A stretch of 64,000 nucleotides of DNA from Micropruina glycogenica (GCF_900289045.1 NZ_LT985188.1:1364001-1428000); one strand, 5' to 3'. Positions 1-9,797 are shown, numbered from the stretch's first letter. Notes: generated by a model not told the origin, from the sequence alone. A program made the numbers and translations.

Positions 1-494
1 AGAGATTGCGTGCCGGCGTCCGCAACCGCCCAGATCGTGGAGACCGACTTCGGCACGCTGAACGTGAAGTCATAGCCCGCTACTGCGCGGCGGGTGCCGC
101 GCTCGGCTTCCTCCGCCTCGATCGCGGCCACTTCCTGCGCTCGAGCAGACGGCCCCAGCTCAGGGTCGAGGGCGTCGACGCGCTGCTTGATCCGCTCACC
201 GATTGAGGCGAACTGCTGGTAGGCGCGGCCCAGCGGGTCGCCGGTGATCGGGTCATGGCCCGTCCCGATCAACAGCGCGAGCTGGGCTTCTGAGACCTGC
301 GCTTTCTCGACCAGCTCGCCGTGCCCGAGCCGGCCCAGCCCCGAGCCCATCCAGAAGCCCGGCGGTGTTCCTGCCTCGGCGTAGTAGCGGGTCAGCGGCG
401 TGCTCAGGCTCCGGCCGCCGTCGCCGGCGGCGACGGACTTCAACAGGTACTTGTAGCCATCGCCTGCGCTCATCACGCGCATCGAAACCGTCAC
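1..494 (-). CDS. MobF-family conjugative relaxase, N-terminal part (runs off left edge)
   Basis: The minus strand reads from a GTG at 494, behind a strong GGAAAGGAGC ribosome-binding site, open to the window edge (about 164 residues). The N-terminus (VTVSMRVMSAGDGYKYLLKS) is typical of TrwC/TraA-type relaxases, and the later YDFTFSVPKSVSTIWAV block is the conserved stretch preceding the metal-binding histidines. These enzymes nick oriT through a tyrosine, covalently hold the transferred strand, and usually carry a C-terminal helicase, which would lie outside the window. The gene is divergent from the methylase remnant and marks the left part of the window as a mobilisable or conjugative island. 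The overlapping plus-strand and other minus-strand frames here are shadows. Confidence 0.85.
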   Translation of the reverse strand, partial: MTVSMRVMSAGDGYKYLLKSVAAGDGGRSLSTPLTRYYAEAGTPPGFWMGSGLGRLGHGELVEKAQVSEAQLALLIGTGHDPITGDPLGRAYQQFASIGERIKQRVDALDPELGPSARAQEVAAIEAEEAERGTRRAVAGYDFTFSVPKSVSTIWAVADAGTQS

Positions 495-812
495 CTGGCC
501 CGCTCCTTTCCATCGCTGTACGGAGGGCAGGTGAGCCCGCGAGCCCGGTCGCATCTGATGCGACTCGGGACGACTCGCGCCTCGTCTGAAAGACGTGTGA
601 TGGCTCGGGGAGCCGGCGGCCGGGGACTGGCGGCACCGCCTGAGGTCACGGATTCCGGAGCGCGTGGGGGTGGTGCGCCGAGTGCGAACGGTGGTATGGG
701 CGCGAGGCATTGGGGCGATGGTTCGGGTCGCCGTGCACCTAGTCGCTGACCAGCCCGGCGGTTACCTCATGCACGAGGTCCGACCGGGGATCACTCGCTA
801 GCCGGAGTCCTC
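495..812. other. Divergent intergenic region between relaxase and methylase remnant
   Basis: About 318 bases with no convincing gene. It should hold the promoters of the leftward relaxase and the rightward methylase remnant. I see no clear operator, repeat or oriT-like inverted repeat. The open frames here lack family features. Confidence 0.5.
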
Positions 813-1909
813 ATGCACAACCGCCACGACAACGGCCAACCCCTCAGCGTCGGCTCATTGTTCTCGGGCTATGGCGGACTCGATCTCGCTGTCGAACACA
901 CGCTCAACGCCGAGACGATTTGGTTCTCCGAGAACAACCCCCACGTTGCCCGCATCTTCGCCCACCACTGGCCCGGCATCCCGAACTTGGGCGACATCAC
1001 CACCATCGACTGGCGCAATGTCGATCCCGTCGATGTGCTCTGCGGCGGGTTTCCCTGTCAGGACGTATCGACCGTAGGCAAGCGCGCCGGCCTCGCACCT
1101 GGCACCCGCTCCGGGCTCTGGTCGCACATGGCTGCCGCAATCGAGGTGTTGCAACCTCGGCTCGTGGTCATCGAGAACGTGCGCGGTCTGCTGTCGTCGC
1201 CCGCCGTTCATGCACCAGTGGAAAGAGACAACCATGCGCAACGCCACCAAGACGACACAAGCCGCGAAGATGCAACCCTTCGCAACTTGGAACCCGACCC
1301 GTGGGTCTGGGAGACCTCGCAGCTCGACCTCTCCGGGCAGCCGGCGCCGTACTCGGCGATCTGGCCGACCTCGGGATGGATGCGCAATGGATCGGCCTAC
1401 CGGCATCGCTTGTCGGTGCTCCTCACCTGCGGCTCCGCATCTTCATCATCGCCCGCCACCAAGGCGATGTTCAGGACGCCGCTCGCGACGGACTCGACTC
1501 GCGGCGGCGAGTCGCTAGAACAAGTGCGAGCGAGGCGAGGGACGATCGCGCTCTCGCATCAGGTCATCGACCTGGCTCTCAACGGGCCGGCTGGCTCGCA
1601 GACCAAGAGCAACGAGTCGGACACGCTGTGGTCCCTGATCGAGGACATCTTCGCCGCTGGGGACGATACGCCCAAGCAGTAGCCGAATGGGAACAGATCA
1701 CCGGCCGCGATGCTCCTGCCCCGGCACTCTTGATAGACGGAGCAGGGCCACGGCCTGCGCCAGAATTCGTGGAGTGGCTCATGGGCCTGCCGCCTGGTTG
1801 GATTACCGCCCCGGCGCATCGGTTCACTCCAAACCAACAGATCACCGCCCTCGGCAACGGTGTCGTTCCGCTCCAAGCCTTGACGGCCCTGGCGCTGTCG
1901 ATGACTTGA
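813..1909 (+). pseudogene. Frameshifted DNA (cytosine-5) methyltransferase
   Basis: The first part, in the frame of the ATG at 813, has C5-methylase motif I (SLFSGYGGLDLAVE), motif IV with the catalytic Cys (CGGFPCQDVS, near 1045-1075) and motif VI (ENVRGLL, near 1175-1195). After about 1300 the family-like sequence (DLADLGMDAQWIGLPASLVG, then RLRIFIIAR) moves to another frame. It returns to the first frame after about 1465 (TPLATDSTRGGESLEQVRAR) and shifts again near 1675 for the C-terminal region (EFVEWLMGLPPGW, then NQQITALGNGVVPLQA, motif X-like). At least three frame changes are needed for one protein, so the gene is most likely dead. Such methylases are common on phages and actinobacterial integrative elements, where they protect the element from restriction. 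A CGGAG sequence lies shortly before the ATG. Confidence 0.75.
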
Positions 1910-2039
1910 TGAGCGTGGACGAGCGATGAGTACCGCTGGCTGCAACATGGCAACGGCGTGGTGGGCCCTGACTTAGCCGTGCGCGTCTCGGGCACGGCGG
2001 ATGATCGAGGGCGTTCATCCCCGCGGACCGGTGCTATGT

Positions 2040-2441
2040 ACCGATGCCTCGCCAGCGTCGACCGTGCGGTCGCCGCCGGCCGCGGCGTACCGACCCGCGC
2101 CCTGTCGATCATCGTCATGCTGCTACTCGGCGTGACCGTCGCGGTCGCCGTCCAGATCGTTGGTGCCCTCCTTGTCCTCTTCCTCCTGGTCACCCCCGGC
2201 CGCGGCCTCGCTGCGGGTCTCCTCCTCGCCCTTGGTGGTGCCGATGCTCAGCGTCACCTTCGCCGTCACCGCCAGCGTCGGTGGCATCCTCCTCGCCCTC
2301 GGCAGCGCCATCCCGATCAGTCCCTACATCACCACTATCTCCTTCCTCATCTACCTCGCCTGTCGACTCATCGGCGCAAGTCGGGCAGGCGGCCGAGCGG
2401 GGACAGCGCCCCATGCCGTCCTCCCGGTCAAGGCGTCGTAG
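2040..2441 (+). pseudogene. Remnant of ABC-3 family (ZnuB/MntB-like) metal permease, C-terminal part
   Basis: One frame gives RALSIIVMLLLGVTVAVAVQ followed by a hydrophobic stretch ending VLFLLVTP. A second frame, from about 2195, continues LRVSSSPLVVPMLSVTFAV and SPYITTISFLIYLACRLIG to a stop at 2441. Spliced together these match the last membrane helices of zinc/manganese ABC-3 permeases as I know them. The N-terminal two thirds are missing and one frameshift separates the halves, so this is debris. No ATPase or binding-protein gene accompanies it. It lies directly upstream of the copper cassette's regulatory region. Confidence 0.65.
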
Positions 2442-2475
2442 CGGCGGCTCGACTAGAGCAGGTACACCTACTGCA

Positions 2476-2492
2476 ATACCCCTATGGGGTAT
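2476..2492. promoter_or_regulatory. CsoR-like copper operator palindrome
   Basis: ATACCCC-TAT-GGGGTAT is a perfect 7+7 palindrome with a 3-base centre, about 80 bases upstream of the first copper-cassette gene. A run of C then G around an AT centre is the usual form of CsoR-family operators, where the Cu(I)-free repressor binds and Cu(I) releases it. No csoR gene is visible in the window, so the regulator would be encoded elsewhere or left of the edge. Assignment rests on shape and position only. Confidence 0.6.
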
Positions 2493-2573
2493 CATCTTGG
2501 TGAGGATGCGGGCGTCGTCGGAGTGTCAGTAGGGGACCAGAGGGCGGCGGCATCGCTAGAGAGGACGTGGAGG

Positions 2574-2816
2574 ATGTCGAGTCACGATCATCATCACGGT
2601 GGGCACGAGGCGCCGTCTCATGCTCATCATCACCCGGCGCCGGACGCGGAGAACTTGGTGCACTGTCCGGTGATGCCGAACAATTTCGTGGACCCCGAGC
2701 AGGCTGAGCAACAGGGCCTGTACCGGGACTACGAGGGCAAGCGGTACTGGTTCTGCTGCGCTGAGTGCGGCCCGTTGTGGGATGCCGACCCGGCGCGGTA
2801 CGCGCACGCCGCCTGA
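2574..2816 (+). CDS. YHS-domain heavy-metal-binding protein
   Basis: About 80 residues from the ATG at 2574, with GAGGA eight bases upstream. An upstream in-frame ATG at 2484 would start inside the operator palindrome and is unlikely. The N-terminus is His-rich (MSSHDHHHGGHE...HAHHH). The C-terminal half is a YHS domain: VHCPVMP, then a Tyr/Trp/Phe stretch KRYWFCCAECGPLWDADPARY, with the Cys residues that bind metal. YHS proteins of this size occur beside copper ATPases and are thought to bind or pass on copper. It is first in the copper cassette and probably shares its control. Confidence 0.8.
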   Translation: MSSHDHHHGGHEAPSHAHHHPAPDAENLVHCPVMPNNFVDPEQAEQQGLYRDYEGKRYWFCCAECGPLWDADPARYAHAA

Positions 2817-2937
2817 CGGGCTGGGGTGTCGCTGCCACGGCGTTCAGGTGGCGTCGTGGCGCGATGCTCTACCGTAGTGAATAAGGATCGTGGGTGCTGG
2901 CAGCGTCAGGGACTCGGAGGTTGAAGGGAGGACGGCG

Positions 2938-3429
2938 ATGGGTGCTCTTCGCTCGGTGATGACCGGCGGGTCGCCTCGTCGTCGTGGCCTGCTCCTGTTT
3001 GGCCTGCTGATGATGGTGATCGCTGGGCTGTTCGCGATGCACGTTCTGAGCATGTCCGGCCCGCAGGGGCATACCTCCCCGACCCTGACGATCGAGACCG
3101 ACCACGCCGCCGCGGAGACGCTGCCGGACGGCGGCATGTCGGCCGATGTGGCAGATGAGATGGCCGGTGCCAGCATGAGCGATGCTGCTGCGGCCGGTGA
3201 GACGCACTGTGGTGATGGGTGCGGGGAACCGGCGCCGAGCCATTCGATGCTGATGATGGGGTGTGTGATCGCGCTCCTGATCGGCATGGTCCTCCTGATC
3301 GCCCCCGGCCTGTGGGGTCGCGGGTGGCTGACGCGGTTGCTTGCTGTTCGGGCGCTGCCGCTGCTGGGCGCGGTGCTGCCACGCCCGCGACCGCCTTCTC
3401 TCATCGTTCTTTCGATCAGTCGCACCTGA
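2938..3429 (+). CDS. DUF6153-type small membrane protein of copper cassette
   Basis: The ATG at 2938 follows GAAGGGAGG; an earlier in-frame ATG at 2890 has no such site. The product of about 163 residues has a hydrophobic segment near residues 17-35 (LLLFGLLMMVIAGLFAMHVL), a Met/His/Cys-containing extracytoplasmic loop (ETHCGDGCGEP, SHSMLMMG), a second hydrophobic segment, and a basic, proline-rich tail. This is the layout of DUF6153 proteins, which are found next to DUF305 and copper ATPase genes in actinobacteria. Function is unknown; metal sensing or binding at the membrane is plausible from Met/His/Cys content and position. Family assignment is from memory. Confidence 0.65.
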   Translation: MGALRSVMTGGSPRRRGLLLFGLLMMVIAGLFAMHVLSMSGPQGHTSPTLTIETDHAAAETLPDGGMSADVADEMAGASMSDAAAAGETHCGDGCGEPAPSHSMLMMGCVIALLIGMVLLIAPGLWGRGWLTRLLAVRALPLLGAVLPRPRPPSLIVLSISRT

Positions 3430-3546
3430 GTTGCGCTGCGGCGTCCCACGGACCATCGGGTCCGCGTGATGCCTGTCTGTCATGCCCCGGCCGGGGTGTG
3501 GATGGACCGCGACTCTTCATTCGACTGACGAAAGGACAACTTCATC

Positions 3547-4164
3547 ATGCGTATGCGCATGCTTGCGCTGGCTTCGACCGCGCTCATCACGACTCTGGTG
3601 CTCGCCGGGTGCGGGCAGAACAACGACCCCGGCATGTCCGGGATGGATCACGGCTCGTCAAGCTCCAGCCCCTCCTCGTCGGAGGCCAGTGCGGACTTCA
3701 ATGCTGCGGACGAGATGTTCGTGACGATGATGATCCCGCACCATCAGCAGGCCATCGAGATGGCCGATCTGATCCTCGGCAAGGACGGGATCGATGAGCG
3801 GGTGGTAACACTGGCTCAGCAGATCAAGGACGCCCAGGGGCCCGAGATCGAGACCATGCAGGGCTGGCTGCAGGAGTGGGGTCTGCCTTCGCCCGACCCG
3901 TCCGCGGGCGGCATGGAGGGCATGGACCACGGCGACGGCATGATGTCCGAGGAAGACATGGCCGCGTTGGAGTCCGCGACCGGTGTCGAGGCGACCCGGC
4001 TGTTCCTGCAGGGCATGATCGAGCACCACAACGGCGCGATCATGATGGCCGAGACCGAGCTGTCCAACGGACAGAACCCGGATGCGCTGGAGCTGGCGCA
4101 GCAGGTCATCGACGGCCAGAGCGCCGAGGTCACGACGATGCAAGAGATTCTGGACAGCCTCTAG
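3547..4164 (+). CDS. DUF305 (CopM-like) lipoprotein
   Basis: 205 residues starting MRMRMLALASTALITTLVLAGC, a lipoprotein signal with lipobox LAGC, so the protein is anchored on the outer face of the membrane. The mature part has the DUF305 signature twice: FVTMMIPHHQQAIEMADL (near residue 60) and RLFLQGMIEHHNGAIMMAE (near residue 155), each with paired His and Met residues, separated by a Met/His-rich linker (GGMEGMDHGDGMM). CopM of cyanobacteria, a DUF305-related protein, binds copper outside the cytoplasm. Ribosome-binding site AAAGGA lies 8-9 bases before the ATG. It sits between the small membrane protein and the BNR lipoprotein in the same orientation. Confidence 0.88.
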   Translation: MRMRMLALASTALITTLVLAGCGQNNDPGMSGMDHGSSSSSPSSSEASADFNAADEMFVTMMIPHHQQAIEMADLILGKDGIDERVVTLAQQIKDAQGPEIETMQGWLQEWGLPSPDPSAGGMEGMDHGDGMMSEEDMAALESATGVEATRLFLQGMIEHHNGAIMMAETELSNGQNPDALELAQQVIDGQSAEVTTMQEILDSL

Positions 4165-4328
4165 CCGTCCTCGGCAGGTGCGGCGTGGGAGCCCGACCAC
4201 CCATGGTGCGGGCTCCCACCGTCCTGCCGCTGCTCTTGACACCGGTCTCCCCGTTTTCGCGGCCGGTTCCTTCTGCCGACCTACCGGCGGCCTCTGTCGT
4301 CGTCCTGCTCTCCCGAAAGGCCCGTTTG

Positions 4329-5195
4329 ATGTTTTCTCGTCTCCGTTCCTCGCCTCGCCGCGCGCTCGCCGCGCTCGCCGCCGCCGTGGCTGCTGTCACT
4401 GTCCTGGCTGGCTGCGGCGCCTCGTCCGCACCGTCCTCCTCGGCGCAGACTCCGGTCGAGTTCGGGCACATCCACGCGGTGGTGCCCGAGGCCGATGCCA
4501 CGATCCTGGTCGGCACGCACACCGGTCTGTACCGCGTCGATGCCGAAGGCTCCGTGGAAGGCCCGTTGGGTGGCTACGACTTTGACCTGATGGGCCTGAC
4601 CGTCACCGACGGCATGCTGATCGCCTCCGGGCATCCCGGCCTGGACACGCCGTCGGAGTTGGGGTCACCGAATCTCGGCATCATCCGCAGCGAGGACGGC
4701 GGGCGGAGCTGGGAACCGGTCGCGTTCACGGGCGAGGAGGACTTCCACATCCTGACCGCCGGTCCCGATGGGCAGGTGTACGGGATCGGGTCGAGCAGTC
4801 CCGCGGTACAGATCAGCGGCGACTCCGGCAGCACCTGGACGGCTGGCAGCGAGGTGACCGCCGCTGATCTTGCGGTCACCGCAGACGGCGTGATCTATGC
4901 GGCCACCCAAAGCGGGCTGTTCGCCAGCCAGGACGACGCGGCCACCTTCGGACTGGTCGCTGATGCACCCACGCTGTACCTGCTCGATGCGGCCGGAGAC
5001 GAGCTGGTCGGTATCGATACCGATGGGCAGCTCTGGCGGCGCAGCGGCCAAGCCGCCTGGACACCGATCGGCACCGCCCAGGGGACCGTCGCCGCCCTCG
5101 GTCTTGCCCCGTCCGGTGTCGTCTACGTCGTGGACGACCGCGGCATCGTCGCGCTCGACGGCGACCAGGCCACCACCATCCTGCCCGCCCTGTAG
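4329..5195 (+). CDS. BNR/Asp-box repeat lipoprotein (F510_1955-like) of copper cassette
   Basis: 288 residues from the ATG at 4329 (GAAAGG upstream); the frame is open further upstream but runs through the preceding gene's end. The N-terminus is a lipoprotein signal with RR and lipobox VLAGC. The mature part is a predicted beta-propeller with several Asp-box motifs: [16 protein letters not shown] and SQDDAATF. Members of this group sit beside DUF305 and copper ATPase genes and are often labelled glycosyl hydrolase-like, though no enzymatic residues can be assigned here. A ligand-binding or scaffold role outside the cell is the safer reading. Confidence 0.75.
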   Translation: MFSRLRSSPRRALAALAAAVAAVTVLAGCGASSAPSSSAQTPVEFGHIHAVVPEADATILVGTHTGLYRVDAEGSVEGPLGGYDFDLMGLTVTDGMLIASGHPGLDTPSELGSPNLGIIRSEDGGRSWEPVAFTGEEDFHILTAGPDGQVYGIGSSSPAVQISGDSGSTWTAGSEVTAADLAVTADGVIYAATQSGLFASQDDAATFGLVADAPTLYLLDAAGDELVGIDTDGQLWRRSGQAAWTPIGTAQGTVAALGLAPSGVVYVVDDRGIVALDGDQATTILPAL

Positions 5196-5224
5196 GGCTG
5201 GGCCGAACAGTCATAGGAAACGCC

Positions 5225-7741
5225 ATGAACAAGAAGATGAGCACCGTCGTCCTACAGGTGGCCGGTCTGCATTGGGCCTCCTCCTCACAGCTCGCCGAGA
5301 AGACCCTGGGGCGACGGCCCGGAGTGGTCGCCGTCGAGGTCAACCCGGTCGCGCAGACCGCCAATGTCACCTACGACCCCGACGCCACGACGGTCCAGCA
5401 GCTCCGCGCATGGGTCACCGAGTGCGGATTCCACTGTGCCGGACAGTCCGTGCCGCAACACATCTGCCACCCCAGCGACGAGCCGCACGCCTCGCATTCG
5501 ACGGGTCCTCACTCCCACCACGACAGCGCGCCACAGCACCACCACGGAGCAACCGGTGACACCGAGCACGACCACTCCGCCCATGCCGGCCACGACATGG
5601 CGCCGGCCTCGCCAGGGCCGGCTCACGCGCATGGCGACTCGGCACCGGCGACCGCGCAGGAGGTGATGGGGCACGGCGGCCACCACGGCGGCATGTCGAT
5701 GGACGCAATGATCCGTGACATGCGCAACCGTTTCCTGGTCGCGCTGATCCTGTCCATCCCGATCACCTTGTGGTCTCCGATCGGCCGCGAGGTCATCGGG
5801 TTCACCGTCCCGGCACCGTTCGGGCTGCGCGACGACGTGTTCTCGCTGATCTTGTCGCTGCCGGTGATCTTCTACGCAGCCTGGATCTTCTTCGACGGCG
5901 CCTACCGGGCACTGCGCGCGAAGACGCTGGACATGATGGTGCTGGTCGCGGTCGGTGTCGGCGCGGGCTGGCTCTACAGCCTCGCCATCACCCTGACCGG
6001 CGGCGGTGAGGTGTTCTACGAGGCCGCCAGCGTGCTCGCCACCTTCGTGCTGCTCGGCCACTGGGTGGAGATGCGCGCCCGCGGCGGCGCGAACGACGCC
6101 ATCCGCCGGCTGCTGGAACTCGCACCGGCCCGCGCGGTGGTGATCCGCGACGGCAACGAGGTCGAAATCCCCACCGCCGAGGTCGTTCCCGGTGATCTGC
6201 TGCTCGTCCGGCCCGGCGCGAAGGTCCCGACCGATGGGGAGGTCATAGACGGCACGTCGGAGGTCGATGAGTCAATGGTCACCGGCGAATCGATGCCAGT
6301 CGAGAAGACCCCCGGCTCAGCGGTGATCGGCGCGACGGTGAACACGGTCGGCACGCTTCGGGTCAGGGCGACGAAGGTCGGTGCCGACACGGCGCTGGCG
6401 CAGATCGTGAAACTGGTGCAGGAAGCGCAGAACTCCAAGGCTCCCGGTCAGCGGCTCGCGGACCGAGCAGCATTCTGGCTGGTGCTGGTCGCCCTGATCG
6501 GCGGCAGCCTCACGTTCCTGGTCTGGTTCCTCGCCGGAGCGGATGTGCCGATGGCGATCCTGTTCGCGATCACCGTGGTCGTCATCACCTGCCCCGACGC
6601 GCTCGGCCTCGCCACCCCGACCGCGATCATGGTCGGTACCGGGCTGGGCGCCAAACGCGGGGTGCTGTTCAAGAACGCCACCGGCATCGAGACCGCCGCC
6701 CGGATCGACACCGTGGTGTTCGACAAGACCGGCACCCTCACCAAGGGCGAGCCCGAAGTCACCGACTATCTCGCGGTCGGCACCGACGACTTGGACCTGC
6801 TGTCCTTCGTCGTGGCCGCCGAACGAGAATCCGAGCACCCGCTGGCGAAAGCGATCGTCGCCTACGCCGACGCCCGCGACATCCCACGCCGCACCGCGAC
6901 CGCGTTCCGCAACATCACCGGGCAAGGCGCGATCGCCACCGTCGACGGGCATCGGGTCGTGCTCGGCAACACCCGGCTGATGGTCCAGGAAAGGATCGAC
7001 ACCAGCCAGATCGACGCCGCACGCGAAGCCCTTGCGGCGAGCGGGCGCACCGCGATCATGTTCGCCGTCGACGGCACCATCGGCGGAGTCATCGCATTGG
7101 CCGACGCACCCCGCGAGACCGCGAAAGCCGCGATCGACGCCCTCCACGAGACCGGTGTCGAAGCCGTCATGCTCACCGGCGACAACCAGCCCACCGCGCA
7201 ACGGATCGCCTCCCTGCTGGGCATCGACACCGTAATCGCCGACGTGCTGCCCGAAGACAAGTCCGCCAAGATCACGGAGCTGCAAGCGGCCGGGAAAAAG
7301 GTCGCGATGGTCGGCGATGGCGTCAACGACGCCCCCGCTCTCGCCCAAGCCGACCTCGGCATCGCGATCGGCGCCGGCACCGACGTCGCGATCGAAACCG
7401 CCGACGTGGTGCTGATGCGCTCCGACCCGCTCGACGTTCCCGTCGCGCTGCGGATCGGCAAGGGCACCCTGCGCAAGATGCGGCAAAACCTCGGCTGGGC
7501 CATCGGCTACAACGCCATCGCGCTGCCCATCGCCGCCGGCGTGTTCTACCCGGCGTTCGGGATCATGCTGTCCCCGGAAATCGCGGCGATCAGCATGTCC
7601 GGCTCCAGCGTCATCGTCGCAGTCAATGCCCTGCTCCTCAAACGACTCCGCCTTCCCGACCAAGCACCCGCACCAGGCAGCGCCACCGCGAGCGAGCCGG
7701 CCGGGCCGGTGGAGCCTTCCCCGAACGGAGCACTCCGATGA
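5225..7741 (+). CDS. P1B-type heavy-metal (copper) translocating ATPase
   Basis: 838 residues. The N-terminal HMA-like fold (about 5-75) reads GLHWASS where the usual CxxC would be, and is followed by a His-rich stretch ([20 protein letters not shown]) and the [13 protein letters not shown] segment before the first helices. Core motifs are intact: TGES in the actuator domain, transmembrane motif [10 protein letters not shown] (Cys456-Pro-Asp rather than CPC or CPH), phosphorylation site [10 protein letters not shown] (Asp500), HP motif SEHPLAKA, and [10 protein letters not shown] (about 697). It should export copper using ATP, probably of the CopB-like branch given the His-rich N-terminus. 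The start has GGAAA upstream. Its end overlaps the next gene by ATGA (7738-7741), so the two are translationally coupled. Confidence 0.92.
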   Translation: MNKKMSTVVLQVAGLHWASSSQLAEKTLGRRPGVVAVEVNPVAQTANVTYDPDATTVQQLRAWVTECGFHCAGQSVPQHICHPSDEPHASHSTGPHSHHDSAPQHHHGATGDTEHDHSAHAGHDMAPASPGPAHAHGDSAPATAQEVMGHGGHHGGMSMDAMIRDMRNRFLVALILSIPITLWSPIGREVIGFTVPAPFGLRDDVFSLILSLPVIFYAAWIFFDGAYRALRAKTLDMMVLVAVGVGAGWLYSLAITLTGGGEVFYEAASVLATFVLLGHWVEMRARGGANDAIRRLLELAPARAVVIRDGNEVEIPTAEVVPGDLLLVRPGAKVPTDGEVIDGTSEVDESMVTGESMPVEKTPGSAVIGATVNTVGTLRVRATKVGADTALAQIVKLVQEAQNSKAPGQRLADRAAFWLVLVALIGGSLTFLVWFLAGADVPMAILFAITVVVITCPDALGLATPTAIMVGTGLGAKRGVLFKNATGIETAARIDTVVFDKTGTLTKGEPEVTDYLAVGTDDLDLLSFVVAAERESEHPLAKAIVAYADARDIPRRTATAFRNITGQGAIATVDGHRVVLGNTRLMVQERIDTSQIDAAREALAASGRTAIMFAVDGTIGGVIALADAPRETAKAAIDALHETGVEAVMLTGDNQPTAQRIASLLGIDTVIADVLPEDKSAKITELQAAGKKVAMVGDGVNDAPALAQADLGIAIGAGTDVAIETADVVLMRSDPLDVPVALRIGKGTLRKMRQNLGWAIGYNAIALPIAAGVFYPAFGIMLSPEIAAISMSGSSVIVAVNALLLKRLRLPDQAPAPGSATASEPAGPVEPSPNGALR

Positions 7742-9288
7742 GCCCGGCCAGCCGGCTCCCCATCCGTCATGATGCCGGCCTCGGCATGGAGCGGCTGTGG
7801 AGCAGACGCGCGTTCCTCGGCCTCGGACTCGGCGTGGGCGCGGCGGCGACACTCGCGCTCGCCGGCTGCACCTCCTCCGCCGCCTGGGTGAACCCGGACA
7901 GCGCCGCCGTACGAGACCGCGAACGGCAACGCGGCGGCACCGGAAAGACCACCGCAGTCACCCTCACCGCCGCATCGGCCAGCCTGGACCTCGCCGGCAC
8001 CACGGCACAGACCTTCGCCTACGGCGCCGTACCCGCCCCGATCATCCGCCTCAGCGCCGGCGACACCCTCAAAGCGACCATCCGCAACCAGCTCCCCGTC
8101 GAGACCTCCGTGCACTGGCACGGGCTCGCGCTGCGCAACGACATGGACGGCGTGCCACCGCTCACCCAGCAACCCATCGCCGCCGGTAGTAGCTTCGACT
8201 ACGAGTTCATCGCGCCCGATCCCGGCACCTACTGGTTCCACCCCCACGTCGGCGCGCAGCTCGACAGCGGACTGTACGGGGCGCTCATCGTCGAGGACCC
8301 GAACGAGCCCCTGGCCTACGACGACGAGTGGGTCATCGTCTTAGACGACTGGCTCGACGGCGTCACCGCCACCCCCGACGAAGTTCTCGCTGAGCTGTCA
8401 CGCGGGATGGGTGATATGGGCGGGATGGACGACATGTTCATGCGGATGGGCAACACCCTCATGGGCGCCACCTCCGACCTACTCGGCGGCGACGCCGGAG
8501 ACGTCTACTACCCGCACTACCTCATCAACGGCAAACCCGCCGCCGACCCGGCCCAGTTCACCGGCACACCGGGCAGCCGAGTGCGGATACGACTCATCAA
8601 CGCCGGCGGGGACACCGCCTTTCGATTCGCGGTCGGCGGGCACCGCCTCACCGTCACCCACACCGACGGGTTCCCCGTCGAACCCGTCGAGGTGGACAGC
8701 GTTCTGCTCGGCATGGGTGAACGCTACGACCTTCTCGTCACCCTCGGCGACGGCGCGTTCCCGCTCGTCGCGCTGGCCGAAGGCAAACGCGAACGCGCCG
8801 TCGCCGTAGTGCGCACCGGTGTCGGCAACACACCGCCGCAGGACGCGGTGCTCTCCGAGCTGGACACGGCCCGTGTCGCGACTGCCGCGATCCTCACCGC
8901 CGCGACCGATGTCGCTCTCGACACCAAGACCCCTGACCGGGAGGTCACGCTGACGCTCACCGGCTCAATGGCCGACTACGACTGGGGCATCAACAACAAG
9001 CGGTTCGACCCGACCCAGCCGCTGCGCGACGCGCACGCGGTCCGGGCCGGTGAGCGAGTGCGCCTCCGCATGGTCAACGAGACCGAGATGTGGCATCCCT
9101 TCCACCTACACGGGCACACCTACCAGCACTCAGACGGTGGGCCACGCAAAGACACTTCGATCATCCTGCCGAAGCAGACCCTCACCGTGGATTTCGACGC
9201 CGACAACCCCGGCCAATGGGCCGCACACTGTCACAACATCTACCACGCCGAAACCGGCATGATGACCGTCATCGGCTACCAGACCTGA
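7738..9288 (+). CDS. Multicopper oxidase (CueO/laccase-like), Tat-exported
   Basis: 516 residues, coupled by ATGA to the ATPase gene; a second possible start is the ATG at 7786 just before the signal. The N-terminus has a twin-arginine signal ([15 protein letters not shown]) ending in a lipobox-like LAGC. All copper ligands are visible: HWHG (about 126), [15 protein letters not shown] and the C-terminal [13 protein letters not shown] (about 497), which hold the type 1 and trinuclear sites. A Met-rich loop ([17 protein letters not shown], near 222-240) resembles the Met-rich insert of CueO. Such enzymes oxidise Cu(I) to Cu(II) outside the cytoplasm. It is the last complete gene of the copper cassette. 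Confidence 0.93.
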   Translation: MSPASRLPIRHDAGLGMERLWSRRAFLGLGLGVGAAATLALAGCTSSAAWVNPDSAAVRDRERQRGGTGKTTAVTLTAASASLDLAGTTAQTFAYGAVPAPIIRLSAGDTLKATIRNQLPVETSVHWHGLALRNDMDGVPPLTQQPIAAGSSFDYEFIAPDPGTYWFHPHVGAQLDSGLYGALIVEDPNEPLAYDDEWVIVLDDWLDGVTATPDEVLAELSRGMGDMGGMDDMFMRMGNTLMGATSDLLGGDAGDVYYPHYLINGKPAADPAQFTGTPGSRVRIRLINAGGDTAFRFAVGGHRLTVTHTDGFPVEPVEVDSVLLGMGERYDLLVTLGDGAFPLVALAEGKRERAVAVVRTGVGNTPPQDAVLSELDTARVATAAILTAATDVALDTKTPDREVTLTLTGSMADYDWGINNKRFDPTQPLRDAHAVRAGERVRLRMVNETEMWHPFHLHGHTYQHSDGGPRKDTSIILPKQTLTVDFDADNPGQWAAHCHNIYHAETGMMTVIGYQT

Positions 9289-9361
9289 CGCACGTCGTAC
9301 GAATCGTCGGGCACGGGCGACAGTCTCCACCGGTTGATCTTGAACGCGCGATGGCACGGTC

Positions 9362-9667
9362 ATGGTGAACGGATCAACGCCAGGGCCAGGCATGACAGCC
9401 AACGCACCTTTGTTGGCCCGCACCCGTACCATTCATCGGCCGGTGGGGCCAATGGCGTATGACTGCGTGAAGGTGATCGTGGTGCGGGACGGCTCCGCAA
9501 TCTTGTTCAGCGAGTTCGGCCAGCAGCCAGTCACCATCGGTGATGTGATCTTGCTCGGCGCGAACACATTGTGCGGGTCCCCGGACACGAAGAAGCCCAG
9601 GCGAGAAACCTACTCTCACCTGGGCCTTAACGTCGGGCTGACAGGATTTGAACCTGCGACCCCCTGA
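9362..9667 (+). pseudogene. AraC-family-type regulator, truncated after N-terminal sensor segment
   Basis: The reading frame starts MVNGSTPGPGM and contains MAYDCVKVIVVRDGSAILF and SEFGQQPVTIGDVILLGANT. This matches, from memory, the N-terminal (cupin-like) part of AraC-type regulators common on actinobacterial islands. After about residue 75 the frame runs into the terminator and antisense strand of the tRNA-Pro gene (it ends ...GLTGFEPATP), so the DNA-binding domain is missing. The break lies at about 9580-9590 and probably marks the right edge of the copper island. It could encode a 101-residue peptide but not a functional regulator. Confidence 0.6.
9595..9625 (-). terminator. Rho-independent terminator of tRNA-Pro
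   Basis: On the minus strand, GCCCAGGTGAGA and TCTCGCCTGGGC form a 12-base-pair stem with one G-T pair and a 7-base loop, followed by TTCTT. It lies just after the 3' end of the tRNA gene and ends its transcription. The island sequence starts immediately beyond it. Confidence 0.8.
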
Positions 9668-9706
9668 CCCCCAGTCAGGTGCGCTACCAAGCTGCGCCAC
9701 AGCCCG
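9633..9706 (-). tRNA. tRNA-Pro (anticodon GGG)
   Basis: A 74-nucleotide cloverleaf: acceptor CGGGCTG/CAGCCCG with discriminator A, D-stem GCGC/GCGC, anticodon stem CCTGA/TCAGG with loop CTGGGGG, and T-arm GCAGG-TTCAAAT-CCTGT. The anticodon GGG reads proline CCC/CCU codons. The 3' CCA is not encoded. tRNA genes are the usual attachment sites of integrative elements, and here the copper island ends just downstream of it. Confidence 0.95.
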
Positions 9707-9749
9707 TGGCATGGATTTTCAGTTGTTCTGGGCCGCCCGGGAGGGGTAA

Positions 9750-9797
<48 letters not shown>

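Noticed and set aside
253-749. Open frames in the relaxase region on both strands
   Set aside because: They are Arg/Pro-rich shadows; the relaxase frame carries family motifs and a strong ribosome-binding site.
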